Assembly (NCBI RefSeq): GCF_002097535.1
Contig: NZ_CP020772.1
Span: 2,356,001-2,420,000, forward strand
DNA: 64,000 nt
Direction: 5' to 3'
From: Halobacillus mangrovi
GTDB taxonomy: Bacteria; Bacillota; Bacilli; Bacillales; Halobacillaceae
The notes under the pieces are model-generated. The model saw only the letters and a program-made list of their open reading frames with translations. It was not told the DNA's origin and did not search any database. The stretch's first letter is position 1. Each line of letters starts with the position of its first letter. Positions 27,781 to 39,868 of this stretch are shown piece by piece. The translations under genes and the position numbers were made by a program.

Positions 27781-29843
27781 TTGCGCTCAACTTCCTGCAT
27801 TTCAAATGGCTCAATGATATCTCCGATTTTAATATCATTGAAGTTCTTAATCGTGATTCCGCACTCATAACCTTGCTGGACTTCTTTTACGTCGTCTTTG
27901 AAACGTTTAAGCACATCGATTTCACCTTCATAAATCACGACACCATCACGAATAACACGAATTCCAGAGTTACGAGTGACTCGGCCTTCTGTAACGTAAG
28001 AACCAGCTATGGTACCAATTTTAGAAACTTTGAAGGTTTCACGAACCTCAACCTGACCAATAATTTTCTCTTCATACTCTGGGTCAAGCATTCCTTTCAT
28101 AGCTGCTTCAATCTCTTCCATCACTTTATAAATGATATTGTGAAGACGGATTTCCACATCTTCTGACTCCGCTGCTTTTCGAGCATTTCCATCTGGTCGA
28201 ACGTTAAAACCAATGATTATAGCGTTTGAAGCAGAAGCTAAAGTAACGTCAGATTCTGTAATCGCACCTACACCGGTGTGGATAATTTTGACTTTAACAC
28301 CTTCCACATCGATCTTTTCAAGGGACCCTGCTAGAGCCTCAACTGATCCTTGTACGTCTGCTTTCACAATTAGGTTGATATCTTTAATATCTCCTTGTTT
28401 AATTTGTTCAAACAGGTCATCAAGGCTGACTTTAGCTGTAGCACTGCGGTTTTCTTCCAGTTGTCTTTGAGCACGTGCCTCACCAACAGAACGGGCTTTC
28501 TTCTCATCTTCGAACACTAAGAAACGATCTCCAGCCTGTGGTACATTATTAAGTCCTGTAATCTCTACAGGTGTTGAAGGTCCAGCTACTTTCACGCGTC
28601 GTCCAAGGTCATTAACCATTGCACGAACACGCCCAAACGTATTTCCTACGACAATGGAGTCACTAACATTCAGCGTACCGTTTTGAACGAGTAGCGTAGC
28701 AACTGGGCCACGTCCTTTATCAAGTTCTGCTTCAATGACTGTACCATAGGCAGGACGGTCCGGATTCGCTTTAAATTCTTCCATTTCTGATATTAATACA
28801 ATCATCTCAAGAAGCTCATCGATGCCTTCTCCTTTTACAGCGGACATTTTAACAAAAATGGTTTCCCCACCGTAATCTTCAGCAATCAATTCATACTCCA
28901 TCAATTCTTGCATCACACGATCTGGGTTTGCACCCTCTTTATCCATTTTATTGACAGCAACGATAATTGGTACTCCTGCTGCTTTTGCGTGACTAATTGC
29001 TTCTTTTGTTTGAGGCATAACTCCGTCGTCAGCCGCTACTACAAGGATAGCAATGTCTGTGACCTGCGCTCCTCGAGACCGCATGCTTGTGAAGGCTGCG
29101 TGACCTGGAGTATCAAGGAACGTAATTTTCTTTCCATCTTCTTCAACCTGGTAAGCACCAATATGCTGAGTAATTCCACCAGCTTCACCTTCTGTAACCT
29201 TCGTATCACGAATCCGGTCTAAAAGCGTAGTTTTACCGTGGTCAACGTGACCCATAATCGTTACAACGGCTGGTCGTTCCTTCAAATCTTCTGGATCGTC
29301 ATCGAAGGTCATGTTTTCAATGTCTGTGTCATCGACAACTACTTCTTCTTCCACTTCGACGCCAAACTCCTCGCAAATCAATTCAATGGAGTCCGCATCA
29401 AGATCTTGGTTTTTCGTAGCCATAACACCTAAAAACATAAGTTTTTTAATAATTTCCGAAGAGTCTTTATTCAGTTTTTCAGCTAACTCTCCTACTGTTA
29501 ATGAACCTGAATAAGTGATCTTCTCTGGTGCTTGGTTTTTCTGTTTCTTTGGAGCAGGCTGATTCTTTTGTGTATGTTTTGGATTTTGTTTTTGGTTTTG
29601 GTTTTTATTTTTTTGGTTGTTTTGCTTTTGTTTAGGCTTGTTTTCTTTTTTAGGCTTAGACTGTGATTTCTCAGAAGTTTGCTTACCTTTACCGAATGCT
29701 TGGTCCAATTTAGTCGCTACATCCTCTTCTAATGTTGACATATGGTTGGATACCTCAACATTCATTTCATTCAATTTATTAATTACTTGTTTACTAGTTA
29801 GCTCATTTTTCTTTGCATATTCATATACGCGTAATTTACTCAT
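27777..29843 (-). CDS. infB: Translation initiation factor IF-2
   Basis: GTPase that brings initiator tRNA to the 30S subunit. The 688-residue protein starts [21 protein letters not shown] Lys/Asn/Gln low-complexity linker lies at about residues 57-110 (such as [17 protein letters not shown]). The GTPase domain has G1 [13 protein letters not shown]3 DTPGHAAF and G4 NKMD. C-terminal beta-barrel and tRNA-binding domains follow. The ATG has a GGGGGTG ribosome site; a longer frame reaching into ylxQ is not coding. Confidence 0.97.
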   Translation of the reverse strand: MSKLRVYEYAKKNELTSKQVINKLNEMNVEVSNHMSTLEEDVATKLDQAFGKGKQTSEKSQSKPKKENKPKQKQNNQKNKNQNQKQNPKHTQKNQPAPKKQKNQAPEKITYSGSLTVGELAEKLNKDSSEIIKKLMFLGVMATKNQDLDADSIELICEEFGVEVEEEVVVDDTDIENMTFDDDPEDLKERPAVVTIMGHVDHGKTTLLDRIRDTKVTEGEAGGITQHIGAYQVEEDGKKITFLDTPGHAAFTSMRSRGAQVTDIAILVVAADDGVMPQTKEAISHAKAAGVPIIVAVNKMDKEGANPDRVMQELMEYELIAEDYGGETIFVKMSAVKGEGIDELLEMIVLISEMEEFKANPDRPAYGTVIEAELDKGRGPVATLLVQNGTLNVSDSIVVGNTFGRVRAMVNDLGRRVKVAGPSTPVEITGLNNVPQAGDRFLVFEDEKKARSVGEARAQRQLEENRSATAKVSLDDLFEQIKQGDIKDINLIVKADVQGSVEALAGSLEKIDVEGVKVKIIHTGVGAITESDVTLASASNAIIIGFNVRPDGNARKAAESEDVEIRLHNIIYKVMEEIEAAMKGMLDPEYEEKIIGQVEVRETFKVSKIGTIAGSYVTEGRVTRNSGIRVIRDGVVIYEGEIDVLKRFKDDVKEVQQGYECGITIKNFNDIKIGDIIEPFEMQEVERN

Positions 29844-29847
29844 ATGT

Positions 29848-30162
29848 TCACCCCCGAATAGATTCATCGAGTAGCGATTGCAACTTTTTCGCAAATCCTT
29901 GGTCAAGAACTGCGATCGCGACTCTCCCCGCCTTTCCGATGGCTTGTGATAGCGTTTCACGATCATCAACCATATAGCAAGGTATATCATAAAAGCTACA
30001 CTTATCTGTTAGCTTCTTTTTTGTTTGTTTACCTGTGTCTTCAGCAATGAGCACGAGTTTCGCCTTCTTTTTTTGGATATCCCGGACGATCGCATCTTCT
30101 CCGAGCGTACACTTTCCGGCTCTAAGCGCTAAACCGATGAGATTTAAATAACTCCCACTCAT
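29848..30162 (-). CDS. rplGA: L7Ae-family K-turn RNA-binding protein (YlxQ)
   Basis: A 104-residue member of the L7Ae/L30e/S12e/Gadd45 family that binds kink-turn RNA in vitro in B. subtilis. Recognisable by [19 protein letters not shown] and [17 protein letters not shown]. Its start overlaps the rnpM stop by four bases (ATGA) and it ends five bases before infB, so the nusA-rnpM-rplGA-infB genes form one tightly packed transcript. Confidence 0.9.
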   Translation of the reverse strand: MSGSYLNLIGLALRAGKCTLGEDAIVRDIQKKKAKLVLIAEDTGKQTKKKLTDKCSFYDIPCYMVDDRETLSQAIGKAGRVAIAVLDQGFAKKLQSLLDESIRG

Positions 30163-30434
30163 GCTTTGTCTACCTTAATTTTAGACTTTAGCTCATCATA
30201 AATGGATGTATCCACTTGAGCATTCAAATGGCGATTAAGAAGCTGTTGCTTTTCAGCCTTTTCAATGACTTCCAAATCCTTAGTGAGGTAAGCCCCTCTG
30301 CCATTTTTCTTCCCTGTCTCATCTACGAAAACCTCTCCCTCTTTGTTTCGTACGACACGGATTAATTGTTTTTTAGGCAGCATTTCTTGAGTAACTACAC
30401 ATTTTCTTAATGGTTGCTTTTTAGAACGGGACAT
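30159..30434 (-). CDS. rnpM: YlxR family RNA-binding protein (RNase P modulator RnpM)
   Basis: A 91-residue basic protein with the family motif RKCVVTQEMLPKKQLIRVVR and GRGAYLTKD. In B. subtilis YlxR (RnpM) binds RNase P RNA and modulates its activity; this role is assumed by homology. It sits 14 bases after nusA and overlaps rplGA. Confidence 0.9.
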   Translation of the reverse strand: MSRSKKQPLRKCVVTQEMLPKKQLIRVVRNKEGEVFVDETGKKNGRGAYLTKDLEVIEKAEKQQLLNRHLNAQVDTSIYDELKSKIKVDKA

Positions 30435-30448
30435 TTCTCTCCCCCTCC

Positions 30449-31555
30449 TTAATCTTCAGCCCATTCTTCGTCAGACTCATACTCTTCCTCAATTGGTTCC
30501 TCTTCATCTAGCAGGCCTTGTTCACGGGCTTCACTTTCACTTTTGATATCGATTTTCCAGCCCGTCAGCTTAGCAGCAAGACGTGCGTTCTGTCCGCGTT
30601 TACCGATCGCCAATGATAATTGATAATCTGGAACAATAACTGTCGTGGCCTTTTCTTCCTCATTAACTAGAACTTCCACCACTTTTGATGGGCTCAAAGC
30701 ATTAGAGACGTATTCAACTGGGTCCTCAGACCACTGTACGATATCGATCTTTTCACCTTTTAGTTCATTAACGATCGCTTGAACACGTTGACCGCGCTGC
30801 CCTACGCATGAACCAACAGGATCGATCTCTTGATCTTCTGCATACACAGAAATCTTGGACCTGTCACCGGCCTCACGGGCCACGGACATCACTTCTACTG
30901 TTCCATCAAATATCTCAGGAACTTCCATTTCAAATAAGCGCTTCAATAGCCCTGGGTGTGTACGTGACACATAAATATGAGGACCTTTATTGCTGTTTTC
31001 AACTTTTGTAACAAATACTTTCAGGCGATCATGAACTTCATACGTTTCTGTAGGCATTTGTTCACCCTCAGGAAGCCTAGCTTCAATCTTTCCTAAGTTT
31101 ACGTACACAAACCTTGGATCCTTACGCTGGATGATTCCAGTCATAACATCTTCTTCACGGTCTACGTATTCACCGTAAATAATTCCACGCTCAGCTTCAC
31201 GTACTCTTTGCGTTACTACTTGTTTCGCTGCTTGAGCAGCAATTCTTCCGAAGTCCATCGGTGTCACTTCTACTTCTATAACATCTTCGATTTCGTAGTT
31301 CGGATCAACTTCTTTTGCAGCTTCTAAAGAAATTTCCTGTTGAGGGTCCATGACCTCTTCAACGATCGTTTTTCTGGCAAAGACCTTCATGCTTCCTTCA
31401 TCTTCATTAATATCCACACGTACATTAGTCGCAGAATTGAAGTTTTTCTTGTAAGCACTAATCAATGCAGCTTCCAAAGCTTCCAATAACAAGTTTTTGT
31501 CGATGCCTTTTTCCTTTTCTAAATAATCCATGGCATCAAATAGTTCACTACTCAA
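30449..31555 (-). CDS. nusA: Transcription termination/antitermination protein NusA
   Basis: Binds RNA polymerase and nascent RNA to control pausing and termination. The 368-residue protein has the RNAP-binding N-terminal domain ([19 protein letters not shown]), S1 domain ([20 protein letters not shown]) from about residue 135, and KH1 and KH2 domains ([31 protein letters not shown]). The acidic C-terminal tail ([13 protein letters not shown]) lacks the extra repeats of E. coli NusA, as in other Firmicutes. The start codon is TTG with AGGGGGAG seven bases upstream. Confidence 0.96.
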   Translation of the reverse strand: MSSELFDAMDYLEKEKGIDKNLLLEALEAALISAYKKNFNSATNVRVDINEDEGSMKVFARKTIVEEVMDPQQEISLEAAKEVDPNYEIEDVIEVEVTPMDFGRIAAQAAKQVVTQRVREAERGIIYGEYVDREEDVMTGIIQRKDPRFVYVNLGKIEARLPEGEQMPTETYEVHDRLKVFVTKVENSNKGPHIYVSRTHPGLLKRLFEMEVPEIFDGTVEVMSVAREAGDRSKISVYAEDQEIDPVGSCVGQRGQRVQAIVNELKGEKIDIVQWSEDPVEYVSNALSPSKVVEVLVNEEEKATTVIVPDYQLSLAIGKRGQNARLAAKLTGWKIDIKSESEAREQGLLDEEEPIEEEYESDEEWAED

Positions 31556-31569
31556 CAGTTTTCTCCCCC

Positions 31570-32043
31570 TTAGTTAAACGTGACAGCTAGATTTGCTTTT
31601 GCAATTTTGTTGTAAGGAACTTCTAGTTGTTTTTTTCGTGTTTTAATTTTAATCTCCACAACAGCCGTCTCGTTTTTGAACGAAACGAGCGTCCCTTCAA
31701 ACTCTTTCTCGCCATCAACTGGCTCATAAAGCTTCATATATACGTATTCGCCTACGTATTTCTCAAAGTCTTTCTGTGTCTTCAGTGGTCTCTCAGCTCC
31801 CGGAGAAGAGACTTCCAAAAAGTATGGAATTTCAATTGGATCTTCATCATCCAGCTTTTCACTCAGCTGTTCTGACACTTGACCGCATTCTTCAATATCT
31901 ACTCCGCCTGGCTTGTCAATAAACACGCGTAGATACCAATTACTTCCTTCTTTCTTGTATTCAACATCTACAAGTTCCAAATTCATTTCATCCAATATTG
32001 GCTGAACTAACTTTTCCGTTACGGAAACGACATGATTACTCAT
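31570..32043 (-). CDS. rimP: Ribosome maturation factor RimP
   Basis: A 157-residue 30S assembly factor, first gene of the nusA-infB operon. The N-terminal domain has [22 protein letters not shown] and the C-terminal SH3-like domain ends [28 protein letters not shown] is the family signature linking them. Ribosome site AGGAGGG is present before the ATG, and 14 bases separate it from nusA. Confidence 0.95.
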   Translation of the reverse strand: MSNHVVSVTEKLVQPILDEMNLELVDVEYKKEGSNWYLRVFIDKPGGVDIEECGQVSEQLSEKLDDEDPIEIPYFLEVSSPGAERPLKTQKDFEKYVGEYVYMKLYEPVDGEKEFEGTLVSFKNETAVVEIKIKTRKKQLEVPYNKIAKANLAVTFN

Positions 32044-32417
32044 GCTCTTCCCTCCTTTTTTTACGATTTCTCCATTTAATCGTTGTTTTAGTATGACATA
32101 CAGATAAGGATTTAATTTTAAGTATTTTTCTTATAGAGGGATCAACATTTTATTGAGAGTCAAGAGAAACCGCTATGACAAGTATCATAGCGGTTCGTTC
32201 CCCAGACCCTACAGGCCTCTCATGAATCAACGTTTCGTTGCCAAATGCAGCGTAGAATATGACGAAAGAGTGGGTTGCCCCACTCTTCACGTCATCCGTA
32301 TCGCTCTTGTCACCATAAAAAATATACCATAGTTGCTTTAATTATGCAACAAATGAAAAACGTAACGAGTTATACGCATTGGAAATGGGTTCTAAACGTC
32401 AACAACTTACCACCCTG
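32044..32417 (-). other. Gap between polC and rimP with two hairpins
   Basis: The 374 bp hold no gene. Hairpin A pairs AACCGCTATGA (32168-32178) with TCATAGCGGTT (32185-32195) and is followed on the minus strand by TTTCTCTTG; it is the best polC terminator candidate. Hairpin B pairs ATGACG and AAGAGTGG (32259-32273) with CCACTCTT and CGTCAT (32280-32295) and lacks a U-tract. The rimP promoter must lie in 32044-32165, but no convincing box pair stands out. Confidence 0.65.
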
Positions 32418-35400
32418 TTAAAAGAGTGAGAGTTGGTTTTCGTCCGGCATTCCTTCAAGACAGCCGAAGTTATCAAGATACTCCAGTACAGTTTTTGAGA
32501 TACGGCTTCGCTCTCTTAAATCCTGTTTGGAGAGGAATTCTCCTTCTCCACGGGCTTTTACAATGTTGATGGCAGCGTTAGTTCCAAGTCCATCTACTGC
32601 GTTAAAAGGAGGAATGAGTGCATTTCCTTCTACAAGGAAGTCTGTAGCACTGGATTCATAAAGGTCAACATTCTTGAAGCTATACCCACGTTCGCACATT
32701 TCAAGTGACAGTTCTAGTACAGTCATTAAGCTTTTTTCTTTAGGAGTAGCATCAAGGCCCTTAGATTGGATCTCTTCTAAACGTCTGCGGATCGCATCAG
32801 AGCCTTTCATCATCGTTTCAAGTTCAAAGTCGCTAGCACGAACAGTGAAGTAAGCCGCATAAAAATAAATTGGATAATGGACTTTGAAATAGGCTATCCT
32901 TACGGCCATTAAGACATAAGCAGCTGCGTGAGCTTTCGGGAACATGTATTTGATTTTCTTACATGAATCAATATACCAATCCGGAACCCCATGTTTTTTC
33001 ATTTCTTCAATCCATTCTTCCTGAAGACCACGACCTTTACGAACAAATTCCATGATCTTAAAAGCTAAAGAAGGCTCGAGTCCTTTATGAAGTAGATAAA
33101 CCATAATATCGTCACGACATCCGATTACTTCCGGGAGCGTACAAATGCCATCATTAATTAATTGATCAGCATTTCCTAGCCAAACATCGGTTCCGTGAGA
33201 GAGTCCGGAAATGATGACAAGTTCAGCAAATGTACTTGGTTTTGTATCTTCAAGCATTTGTCTAACAAATCGTGTCCCAAACTCTGGAACCCCAAGGGTC
33301 CCTGTTTTACACATGATCTGATCTGCTGTCACGCCAAGAGCTTCTGGTCCACTGAAGATCTTCATGACTTCAGGATCGTCTACCGGAATCTCTTTCTGGT
33401 CAATACCGCTTAAGTCTTGCAGCATACGAATCACGGTAGGGTCATCGTGTCCCAGAATATCAAGTTTCAGCAGGTTATCGTGGATAGAATGGAAATCAAA
33501 GTGCGTCGTACGCCATTCTGATTTCGTATCATCCGCAGGGAATTGGATCGGAGAGAAATCAAAAATCTCCATATCATCCGGTACGACAATAATTCCCCCC
33601 GGGTGCTGACCGGTAGTTCGTTTGACTCCTGTACAGCCTTGCACTAAACGGTCAATTTCAGCATTTTTATATTGCAGCTGATTATCTCCCGCGTAGCCCT
33701 TCACATAACCGTAAGCGGTCTTCTCTGCAATTGTACCAATGGTTCCTGCACGAAAAACGTTGTCCTCTCCAAACAAAACCTTCGTATAATTGTGAGCTCT
33801 TGGCTGGTATTCACCTGAGAAGTTCAAGTCAATATCAGGAACCTTATCTCCTTTAAATCCTAAGAAAGTTTCAAACGGAATGTCCTGCCCATCTTTTTTT
33901 AGTGCGGTTCCGCATTCAGGACAATCTTTTTCTTTTAAGTCAAACCCGCTTCCGACGGAGCCATCATTAAAAAACTCATGATATTGACAGGATGGACAAA
34001 CGTAGTGAGGAGGCAGCGGATTCACTTCCGTAATATCGGTCATTGTGGCAACGAAAGATGAACCTACTGAACCTCGAGACCCCACTAAATAGCCATCTTC
34101 CAGTGATTTCGTTACAAGCTTTTGAGAGATCAGGTAAATAACCGCGAATCCATGACCTATAATACTGTCCAGTTCTTTTTCCAACCGTTTTTCAACAAGC
34201 TCAGGCAGAGGATCTCCATAAATACTTTTCGCTTTGTTATAAGACATCTCACGGATCTCCTGATCGGCACCTTCAATATTTGGAGTGAAGAGGTCTTCTT
34301 TAACCGGTGTCACTGTACCGATTTGATCAGCAACCTTATGTGTGTTCGTGACCACGAGCTCCTTCGCTTTATCCTTTCCTAGGAAAGATAACTCTTCAAT
34401 CATTTCATTCGTCGTTTTAAAATGGACCTCCGGCAACGTTTGACGGTTCAACGGATTTCCATTCTGAGAGGAAATCAAAATTTGGCGATATTGACGCTCG
34501 TGTTTCTCTACATAATGGGTATTACCTGTAGCCACTACCTCTTTTCCTAGACGTTCGCCCATGGCAACTAATCTTTTTAGAATATCGTAAATTTGTGCTT
34601 CATTCTGAACTAAATCTTTTTCCAACAAATGATAATAATTTCCGGGAGGCTGTATTTCGATATAATCGTAGAATTCAGCGACTTTTTCAGCTTCTTCCTC
34701 TGATTTTTGCATCATTGTTTCAAATACTTCACCTTTATCACAGCCGGAACCAACGAGTATCCCTTCTCTAAGCTTACTTAGTCGAGAACGAGGAATCCTT
34801 GGTACTCGGTAAAAGTAATTCACATGCGACTCAGAAATGAGCTTGTAAATATTTTTCAACCCCGTACTATTTACGGCTAATAGCGTGCAGTGAGATGGCC
34901 GAGAACGTTGGTACGCTTTTCCTTCCCCCATGTAATCATTCAGATTATTATGGTTCGTAATGCCACGTTCGATAGCTTTCTTTAGTAATTTCCATAACAA
35001 ATAACCCGTAGCTTCAGCATCATAAATCGCACGGTGGTGCTGCGTAAGCTCAATATCAAACTTCTTACAAAGTGTATTTAAACGGTGATTTTTCAGCTCA
35101 GGCACTAGCAGCCGAGCCAGTTCTAAAGTATCAATAACCGGGTTCGTTGATTTCTCGTATCCAATTGCTTGGAAACCAGCATTCAAGAATCCCATATCAA
35201 AGCTGGCGTTGTGAGCTACAAGAATATCGTTTTCCATCCAGCTATGGAAATCCTTTAACACATCTTCAATTTCAGGAGCGTCTTTTACCATATCATCGGT
35301 GATGCCAGTAAGATCAATTGTTGTTTGTGATAACGACTGATGAGGATTTGCAAAAGATTCAAAACGATCTATGATTTCTCCACCCTTTACCTTAACAGCC

Positions 35401-36710
35401 GCAAGCTCAATAATCTTATCATATACAGCTGACAAACCAGTAGTTTCTACGTCAAATACGACATAAACATCGTCTTCTAAGACTCTGTCCTGCTCTTCGT
35501 ACGCAATTGGCACTCCGTCATCAACTAGATTTGCTTCGACTCCATATATAATCTTAATGCCGTTCTTTTCCCCTGCTGAATGAGCTTCAGGATAGGCTTG
35601 TGCCACTGCATGATCGGTTATTGCGATTGCTTCATGTCCCCACTCGGCAGCTTTATTGATCAGTCTTGACGCTGAAACAGGCGCATCCATCTGGCTCATA
35701 GTCGTATGGGAGTGAAGTTCGATTCGTTTTTCACCCTCAGGTGCTTCATCCATACGGAGCTTCGGTTTAATTTCATTGATGTCATTCGCCATCATTGTTA
35801 GTTCATTCGTGAAATTATCCGTTTGAATTCCGCCACGGGCTTTGATCCACATGCCTTTTTTCATATGCTTGAACATCTCAGCGTGATCATCGCCTCGAGA
35901 GAACATCTTTATGGAGAAGGAGTCGGTATAATCTGTTACTTTCAACAATAGTAGATGCCTGCCGGAACGCAGTTCTTTTACTTCAACATCAAATACGTAC
36001 CCTTGAACGACCTTTCGACGCTCTTCTTCTTCAATTGTTTCCATTGGCTCAGGATCCTCTTGAATCTTATAACCAATTTCAAGCGGGCCTTTGGGTGCAT
36101 CATCCTCTTTTTCTTTCGCTCTTTCTTCTTGTTCTTTCACAGCTTGTTGGACAAGACGTTTATCCTCTTTTTGCCTTTCTTCCTGAAACTTTTTAATCTG
36201 ATCCTGTTCTTCTTTCACTTGAGTGGAAAGCATAAGGGCAGGCAAACCAACATTTGCACAAAATTGCTGAAGAGGTGCTTCTAATTTCTTTTTAACTGCG
36301 TGACTTTCTGCTAAGTTTCTGCAAGTTAACATAATCTTATTTCCGTTAACTTCTGGTTTTTGCTCCATGAGTAGATCCTTGTAACTCGGAGTCAAGTTTG
36401 TCATCGTTTTGATAAACCCTTGCCAATATTCAACGATTTCCTCTGGGCTCAATGTTTTATTATTCGTTTCTATCGTCCAGTCCACCTCTGCGATCGAACG
36501 AAACGTAGACGTCAACTTTGCTGTAAACAACTCATACACAGACGGTGGCAGCGGCTTTGGAAAGAGAAAATGGAAATGCCACAATTTCTTTTCCTTAAAT
36601 ACAATGAGCTTTTTCATGCTGCTGTCTTTAAAATGAGGTTCAATCAGATCTTGGGGGAACTGAATTTGTTCCAAGAGATAATGCATTTTTTCCTGATTGC
36701 TTACACCCAA
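32418..36710 (-). CDS. polC: DNA polymerase III alpha subunit, Gram-positive PolC type
   Basis: The main replicative polymerase with built-in proofreading. The 1430-residue protein has an N-terminal and OB region to about 330, then a PHP domain ([26 protein letters not shown]), an inserted DnaQ-type 3'-5' exonuclease ([18 protein letters not shown] from about residue 420), and a zinc-binding segment ([18 protein letters not shown]). The palm contains [12 protein letters not shown]. The start codon is TTG, with a perfect AGGAGG seven bases upstream. Length matches the family. Confidence 0.97.
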   Translation of the reverse strand: MGVSNQEKMHYLLEQIQFPQDLIEPHFKDSSMKKLIVFKEKKLWHFHFLFPKPLPPSVYELFTAKLTSTFRSIAEVDWTIETNNKTLSPEEIVEYWQGFIKTMTNLTPSYKDLLMEQKPEVNGNKIMLTCRNLAESHAVKKKLEAPLQQFCANVGLPALMLSTQVKEEQDQIKKFQEERQKEDKRLVQQAVKEQEERAKEKEDDAPKGPLEIGYKIQEDPEPMETIEEEERRKVVQGYVFDVEVKELRSGRHLLLLKVTDYTDSFSIKMFSRGDDHAEMFKHMKKGMWIKARGGIQTDNFTNELTMMANDINEIKPKLRMDEAPEGEKRIELHSHTTMSQMDAPVSASRLINKAAEWGHEAIAITDHAVAQAYPEAHSAGEKNGIKIIYGVEANLVDDGVPIAYEEQDRVLEDDVYVVFDVETTGLSAVYDKIIELAAVKVKGGEIIDRFESFANPHQSLSQTTIDLTGITDDMVKDAPEIEDVLKDFHSWMENDILVAHNASFDMGFLNAGFQAIGYEKSTNPVIDTLELARLLVPELKNHRLNTLCKKFDIELTQHHRAIYDAEATGYLLWKLLKKAIERGITNHNNLNDYMGEGKAYQRSRPSHCTLLAVNSTGLKNIYKLISESHVNYFYRVPRIPRSRLSKLREGILVGSGCDKGEVFETMMQKSEEEAEKVAEFYDYIEIQPPGNYYHLLEKDLVQNEAQIYDILKRLVAMGERLGKEVVATGNTHYVEKHERQYRQILISSQNGNPLNRQTLPEVHFKTTNEMIEELSFLGKDKAKELVVTNTHKVADQIGTVTPVKEDLFTPNIEGADQEIREMSYNKAKSIYGDPLPELVEKRLEKELDSIIGHGFAVIYLISQKLVTKSLEDGYLVGSRGSVGSSFVATMTDITEVNPLPPHYVCPSCQYHEFFNDGSVGSGFDLKEKDCPECGTALKKDGQDIPFETFLGFKGDKVPDIDLNFSGEYQPRAHNYTKVLFGEDNVFRAGTIGTIAEKTAYGYVKGYAGDNQLQYKNAEIDRLVQGCTGVKRTTGQHPGGIIVVPDDMEIFDFSPIQFPADDTKSEWRTTHFDFHSIHDNLLKLDILGHDDPTVIRMLQDLSGIDQKEIPVDDPEVMKIFSGPEALGVTADQIMCKTGTLGVPEFGTRFVRQMLEDTKPSTFAELVIISGLSHGTDVWLGNADQLINDGICTLPEVIGCRDDIMVYLLHKGLEPSLAFKIMEFVRKGRGLQEEWIEEMKKHGVPDWYIDSCKKIKYMFPKAHAAAYVLMAVRIAYFKVHYPIYFYAAYFTVRASDFELETMMKGSDAIRRRLEEIQSKGLDATPKEKSLMTVLELSLEMCERGYSFKNVDLYESSATDFLVEGNALIPPFNAVDGLGTNAAINIVKARGEGEFLSKQDLRERSRISKTVLEYLDNFGCLEGMPDENQLSLF

Positions 36711-36748
36711 TGTGATTCCTCCTCTATACTCAATCCCTGTTCATGAAT

Positions 36749-36781
36749 ATACCCTTGCTTTTTTTATTATAGCAAGGGTAT
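36749..36781 (-). terminator. Hairpin between proS and polC
   Basis: Perfect 11 bp arms ATACCCTTGCT (36749-36759) and AGCAAGGGTAT (36771-36781). The loop is A/T-only and on the minus strand contains TATAAT (36766-36771), so it may act as proS terminator and overlap the polC promoter. No long U-tract follows. Confidence 0.6.
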
Positions 36782-36800
36782 TTCATCTATGAACAAACAC

Positions 36801-38504
36801 TTAACCTTGATACCAATCCCGAACATACTCCACAATATCATTCTGCTCCATATCTTTCTGATCTCCCGAAGCACGTTCTTTTACTTCTACAATTCCTTCT
36901 GAAGCACGTTTCCCAACGGTGATTCGCAGTGGGACTCCAAATAAATCACTATCAGCGAATTTTACTCCAGCTCTTTCTTTACGGTCATCATATAAAACAT
37001 CAATACCAGCTTGCTGTAATGTTTCATATAACTGATCTGCCAACTCTTTCTGTTCTGCTTTTTTCGGATTTAGAGATAGCAGGTGAACTTGGAAAGGTGC
37101 AATGTTTGCCGGCCAAGTAATTCCGCGCTCATCATGGAATTGCTCGACAATCGCAGCCAGTGTTCTAGATACTCCAATTCCATACGATCCCATGATCATC
37201 GTTTTCGCTTTTCCTTGGTCGTTAAGGAATGTAGCATTCATTCTTTCGGAGTAAAACTCTCCTAATTTGAATACATGTCCAACTTCAATACCTCTGGCGA
37301 AGACGATTTTTCCTTCTCCGTCTGGAGATGGATCTCCTTCTTGAATAAACCGTAGGTCAGCGTATTGATTTACCTTAAAATCTCTTTCAGGTGTCGCATT
37401 AGTAAAATGGAAGCCTTCTTCATTCGCTCCACAGGATACATTAACTAAGGCTTCAACGGCGAAGTCGGCTACAACTTCGACCTCTTCTGGAACATGAACT
37501 GGCCCAAGCGATCCAAATCCAGCTCCGATCAAGCGTCTTGAGTCCTCTTCCGTAGCCAATTCTACCATATCTGCGTCATAGAGATTTTTAAGCTTCACGT
37601 CATTCACTTCATGATCTCCACGTGTGACTACCATTACGAAACGGTCGTCTACATTAAACAGAATAGATTTCAAACCTTTATGCAGCTCATGACCTAAGAA
37701 ATCTGCCACATCTTTCATCGTTTTTTGGTCTGGTGTTGCTACCTTCTCCAATGTTTTTGGTTTTTCTGATGACTTTTCATATGTGGTTACGACAGGAGCC
37801 ATTTCAATATTAGCCGCATAACGTGAAGTGTCAGAGTAAGCTATGACATCTTCTCCAACCTCTGACAGCACCATAAATTCATGAGTGTCTTTTCCTCCCA
37901 TTGCTCCGGAATCTGCAATAACTGCACGGAAGTTCAATCCACAGCGGCGAAAAACATTTGAGTATGCATCGAACATCTTTTGGTAGGTTTCATCAAGGCT
38001 TTCATAGGAATCATTGAATGAATAAGCATCTTTCATTAAAAACTCTCTACCACGAAGTAATCCGAAGCGTGGGCGTGCTTCATCACGGAACTTGTTTTGA
38101 ATTTGGAAAACCGTTAGAGGAAGCTGCTTATAGCTTTTCACCTCGTTACGAACAATGCTTGTGATCACTTCTTCATGAGTAGCACCCAATGCGAATTCTC
38201 TCTGATGTCGATCATTAATTCTCATCAATTCAGAACCAAACGTTGTCCAACGGCCTGTTTCTTTCCACAATTCAGATGGCTCAAGTGCTGGCATAATCAT
38301 TTCGTGAGCACCAATCTTCTCCATTTCTTCACGTACAATATTTTCAACTTTATTCAGTACTCTTCGTCCAATCGGCAGAAAGCTGTAAATACCTGAAGCA
38401 ATTTGGCGTATGTAACCAGCACGAACGAGGAGCTGGTGACTTTTAATTTCTGCATCTGCAGGATTTTCTTTTAATGTAGGAATTAGCATTTGACTTTGTT
38501 TCAT
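36801..38504 (-). CDS. proS: Prolyl-tRNA synthetase
   Basis: Charges tRNA-Pro. The 567-residue bacterial-type class II synthetase starts [20 protein letters not shown]. Motif 2 region is [18 protein letters not shown], and motif 3 is [14 protein letters not shown]. An editing (INS) domain lies between about 220 and 400, and a C-terminal anticodon-binding domain ([12 protein letters not shown]) follows. The ATG at 38504 has GAGGTG seven bases upstream; a TTG two codons before is too close. No T-box leader is seen upstream. Confidence 0.97.
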   Translation of the reverse strand: MKQSQMLIPTLKENPADAEIKSHQLLVRAGYIRQIASGIYSFLPIGRRVLNKVENIVREEMEKIGAHEMIMPALEPSELWKETGRWTTFGSELMRINDRHQREFALGATHEEVITSIVRNEVKSYKQLPLTVFQIQNKFRDEARPRFGLLRGREFLMKDAYSFNDSYESLDETYQKMFDAYSNVFRRCGLNFRAVIADSGAMGGKDTHEFMVLSEVGEDVIAYSDTSRYAANIEMAPVVTTYEKSSEKPKTLEKVATPDQKTMKDVADFLGHELHKGLKSILFNVDDRFVMVVTRGDHEVNDVKLKNLYDADMVELATEEDSRRLIGAGFGSLGPVHVPEEVEVVADFAVEALVNVSCGANEEGFHFTNATPERDFKVNQYADLRFIQEGDPSPDGEGKIVFARGIEVGHVFKLGEFYSERMNATFLNDQGKAKTMIMGSYGIGVSRTLAAIVEQFHDERGITWPANIAPFQVHLLSLNPKKAEQKELADQLYETLQQAGIDVLYDDRKERAGVKFADSDLFGVPLRITVGKRASEGIVEVKERASGDQKDMEQNDIVEYVRDWYQG

Positions 38505-38536
38505 AATCAAGCACCTCAGTTCTTTTAGTATTTAAT

Positions 38537-38584
38537 AAAACAAGCCGGAAGCCTAGGGAGAGCTGTTGTCTCAATCGGCTTCCA
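38537..38584 (-). terminator. Terminator after rseP
   Basis: Arms CCGGAAGCC (38545-38553) and GGCTTCC (38577-38583) close a 23-base loop, followed on the minus strand by GGCTTGTTTTATT. It separates the uppS-cdsA-dxr-rseP unit from proS. Confidence 0.7.
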
Positions 38585-38595
38585 GCCCAATTTTC

Positions 38596-39852
38596 TTACA
38601 AGAATAATCGTTGGATATCGTTCCAAGTGACGACAAGCATTAATAACATCAGTAATGCAAATCCAATAAAATGAACAATTCCTTCTTTTTGAGGATCGAT
38701 CGGCTTTCCTCGTACCCCTTCAAGACCGACAAATAATAATCTTCCACCATCTAGTGCTGGCAGAGGAAGCAAATTGACGATTCCTAAGTTGATACTCAAA
38801 ATTGCCGTCCACATCATAAAGTTCGTTAAACCTGTTTGAACAACTTTATCGGTTGCGTCATAAATACCGACAGGTCCAGAGAGCATGTCTAGAGAGAACT
38901 GACCAGTAACAAGTTTACCTAAATTTGTCAGGATCAATGCTGACCATTCATAGGTTTGCGTAAATCCGAACGTTAACTTTTTGGCGAACGAATCTTCGAA
39001 TGCCCGGGCAACTCCAACTTGGCCAATTGTTCTCTCCCGATCTTCAATGGATGCTGGCGTCACTTGAATTTGTTCTGTCTGATCGTTACGCTCGACAGTC
39101 AGTGTAATTTCTTCATTAGGGTGTTCCTGAACGATCATTGTGAACTCTTCCCAGGAACTGACAGATTCGCCATCGATGGCTACTACTTCATCTCCTGCCA
39201 TCAGCCCAGACTTTTCAGCAGGGGAGTTCTCTTGAATTTCGCCCAGTTTTGCTTCATCAGCCGGTACACCTTGAATAAAACCTAATATCATAAATAAGAC
39301 GATAGCTAATACAAAGTTCATCAACGGTCCTGCAAACAGCTGCATGGCTCTTTGAGGAACAGACTTCGATGCGAACTGTCGATCATAAGGGGCAATTTGT
39401 GTTTCTTTTTCGTCCATGACGAACATCGCCTTAGGGTCAACTTCAAAAATTAGCTTTTCATCTTCGTCAATCTCATATCCTTCAATAACGAGTCTATGAT
39501 CCAAATCTGCTCGTTCAACTTCTATAACACGAGCTTGGGGGTGCTTAGACTTGTTGTTGACAATAATGCGGTTAACTTTTCCTTCCTCACTGAATTCTAA
39601 ACCAATGTGGTGGCCGGCTTTCAGTTCAATGATTTCTGGATCTTCTCCAGCTACTCGTACATATCCTCCAATCGGCAACAATCGGATCGTGTACAAAGTT
39701 TCATTTCTCGTGAAAGCAAATATTTTTGGCCCGAAACCAATTGCGAATTCACGAGCTAGCATACCTGCTCGTTTGGCAAAAATGAGATGCCCCCACTCAT
39801 GAACAAACACCAAAAGGCCGAACATGAGTACAAATGCAATCACTGTAGTCAA
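38596..39852 (-). CDS. rseP: Intramembrane site-2 zinc metalloprotease RasP/RseP
   Basis: Cleaves membrane-embedded anti-sigma factors and leftover signal peptides. The protein has an N-terminal helix with the zinc motif HEWGH ([15 protein letters not shown]), a periplasmic-side PDZ domain around residues 195-280, and the second metal motif [13 protein letters not shown] before the last helices. It ends [12 protein letters not shown]. The start is probably the TTG at 39852 (seven bases after AGGAAGG); a GTG three codons earlier overlaps that site. Confidence 0.95.
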   Translation of the reverse strand: MTTVIAFVLMFGLLVFVHEWGHLIFAKRAGMLAREFAIGFGPKIFAFTRNETLYTIRLLPIGGYVRVAGEDPEIIELKAGHHIGLEFSEEGKVNRIIVNNKSKHPQARVIEVERADLDHRLVIEGYEIDEDEKLIFEVDPKAMFVMDEKETQIAPYDRQFASKSVPQRAMQLFAGPLMNFVLAIVLFMILGFIQGVPADEAKLGEIQENSPAEKSGLMAGDEVVAIDGESVSSWEEFTMIVQEHPNEEITLTVERNDQTEQIQVTPASIEDRERTIGQVGVARAFEDSFAKKLTFGFTQTYEWSALILTNLGKLVTGQFSLDMLSGPVGIYDATDKVVQTGLTNFMMWTAILSINLGIVNLLPLPALDGGRLLFVGLEGVRGKPIDPQKEGIVHFIGFALLMLLMLVVTWNDIQRLFL

Positions 39853-39868
39853 ATGAAGCACCTTCCTT

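Noticed and set aside
29550..29680. Low-complexity tract as a tandem repeat or CRISPR-like array
   Set aside because: It encodes the Lys/Asn/Gln-rich linker of IF-2; no regular repeat unit or spacer pattern exists.
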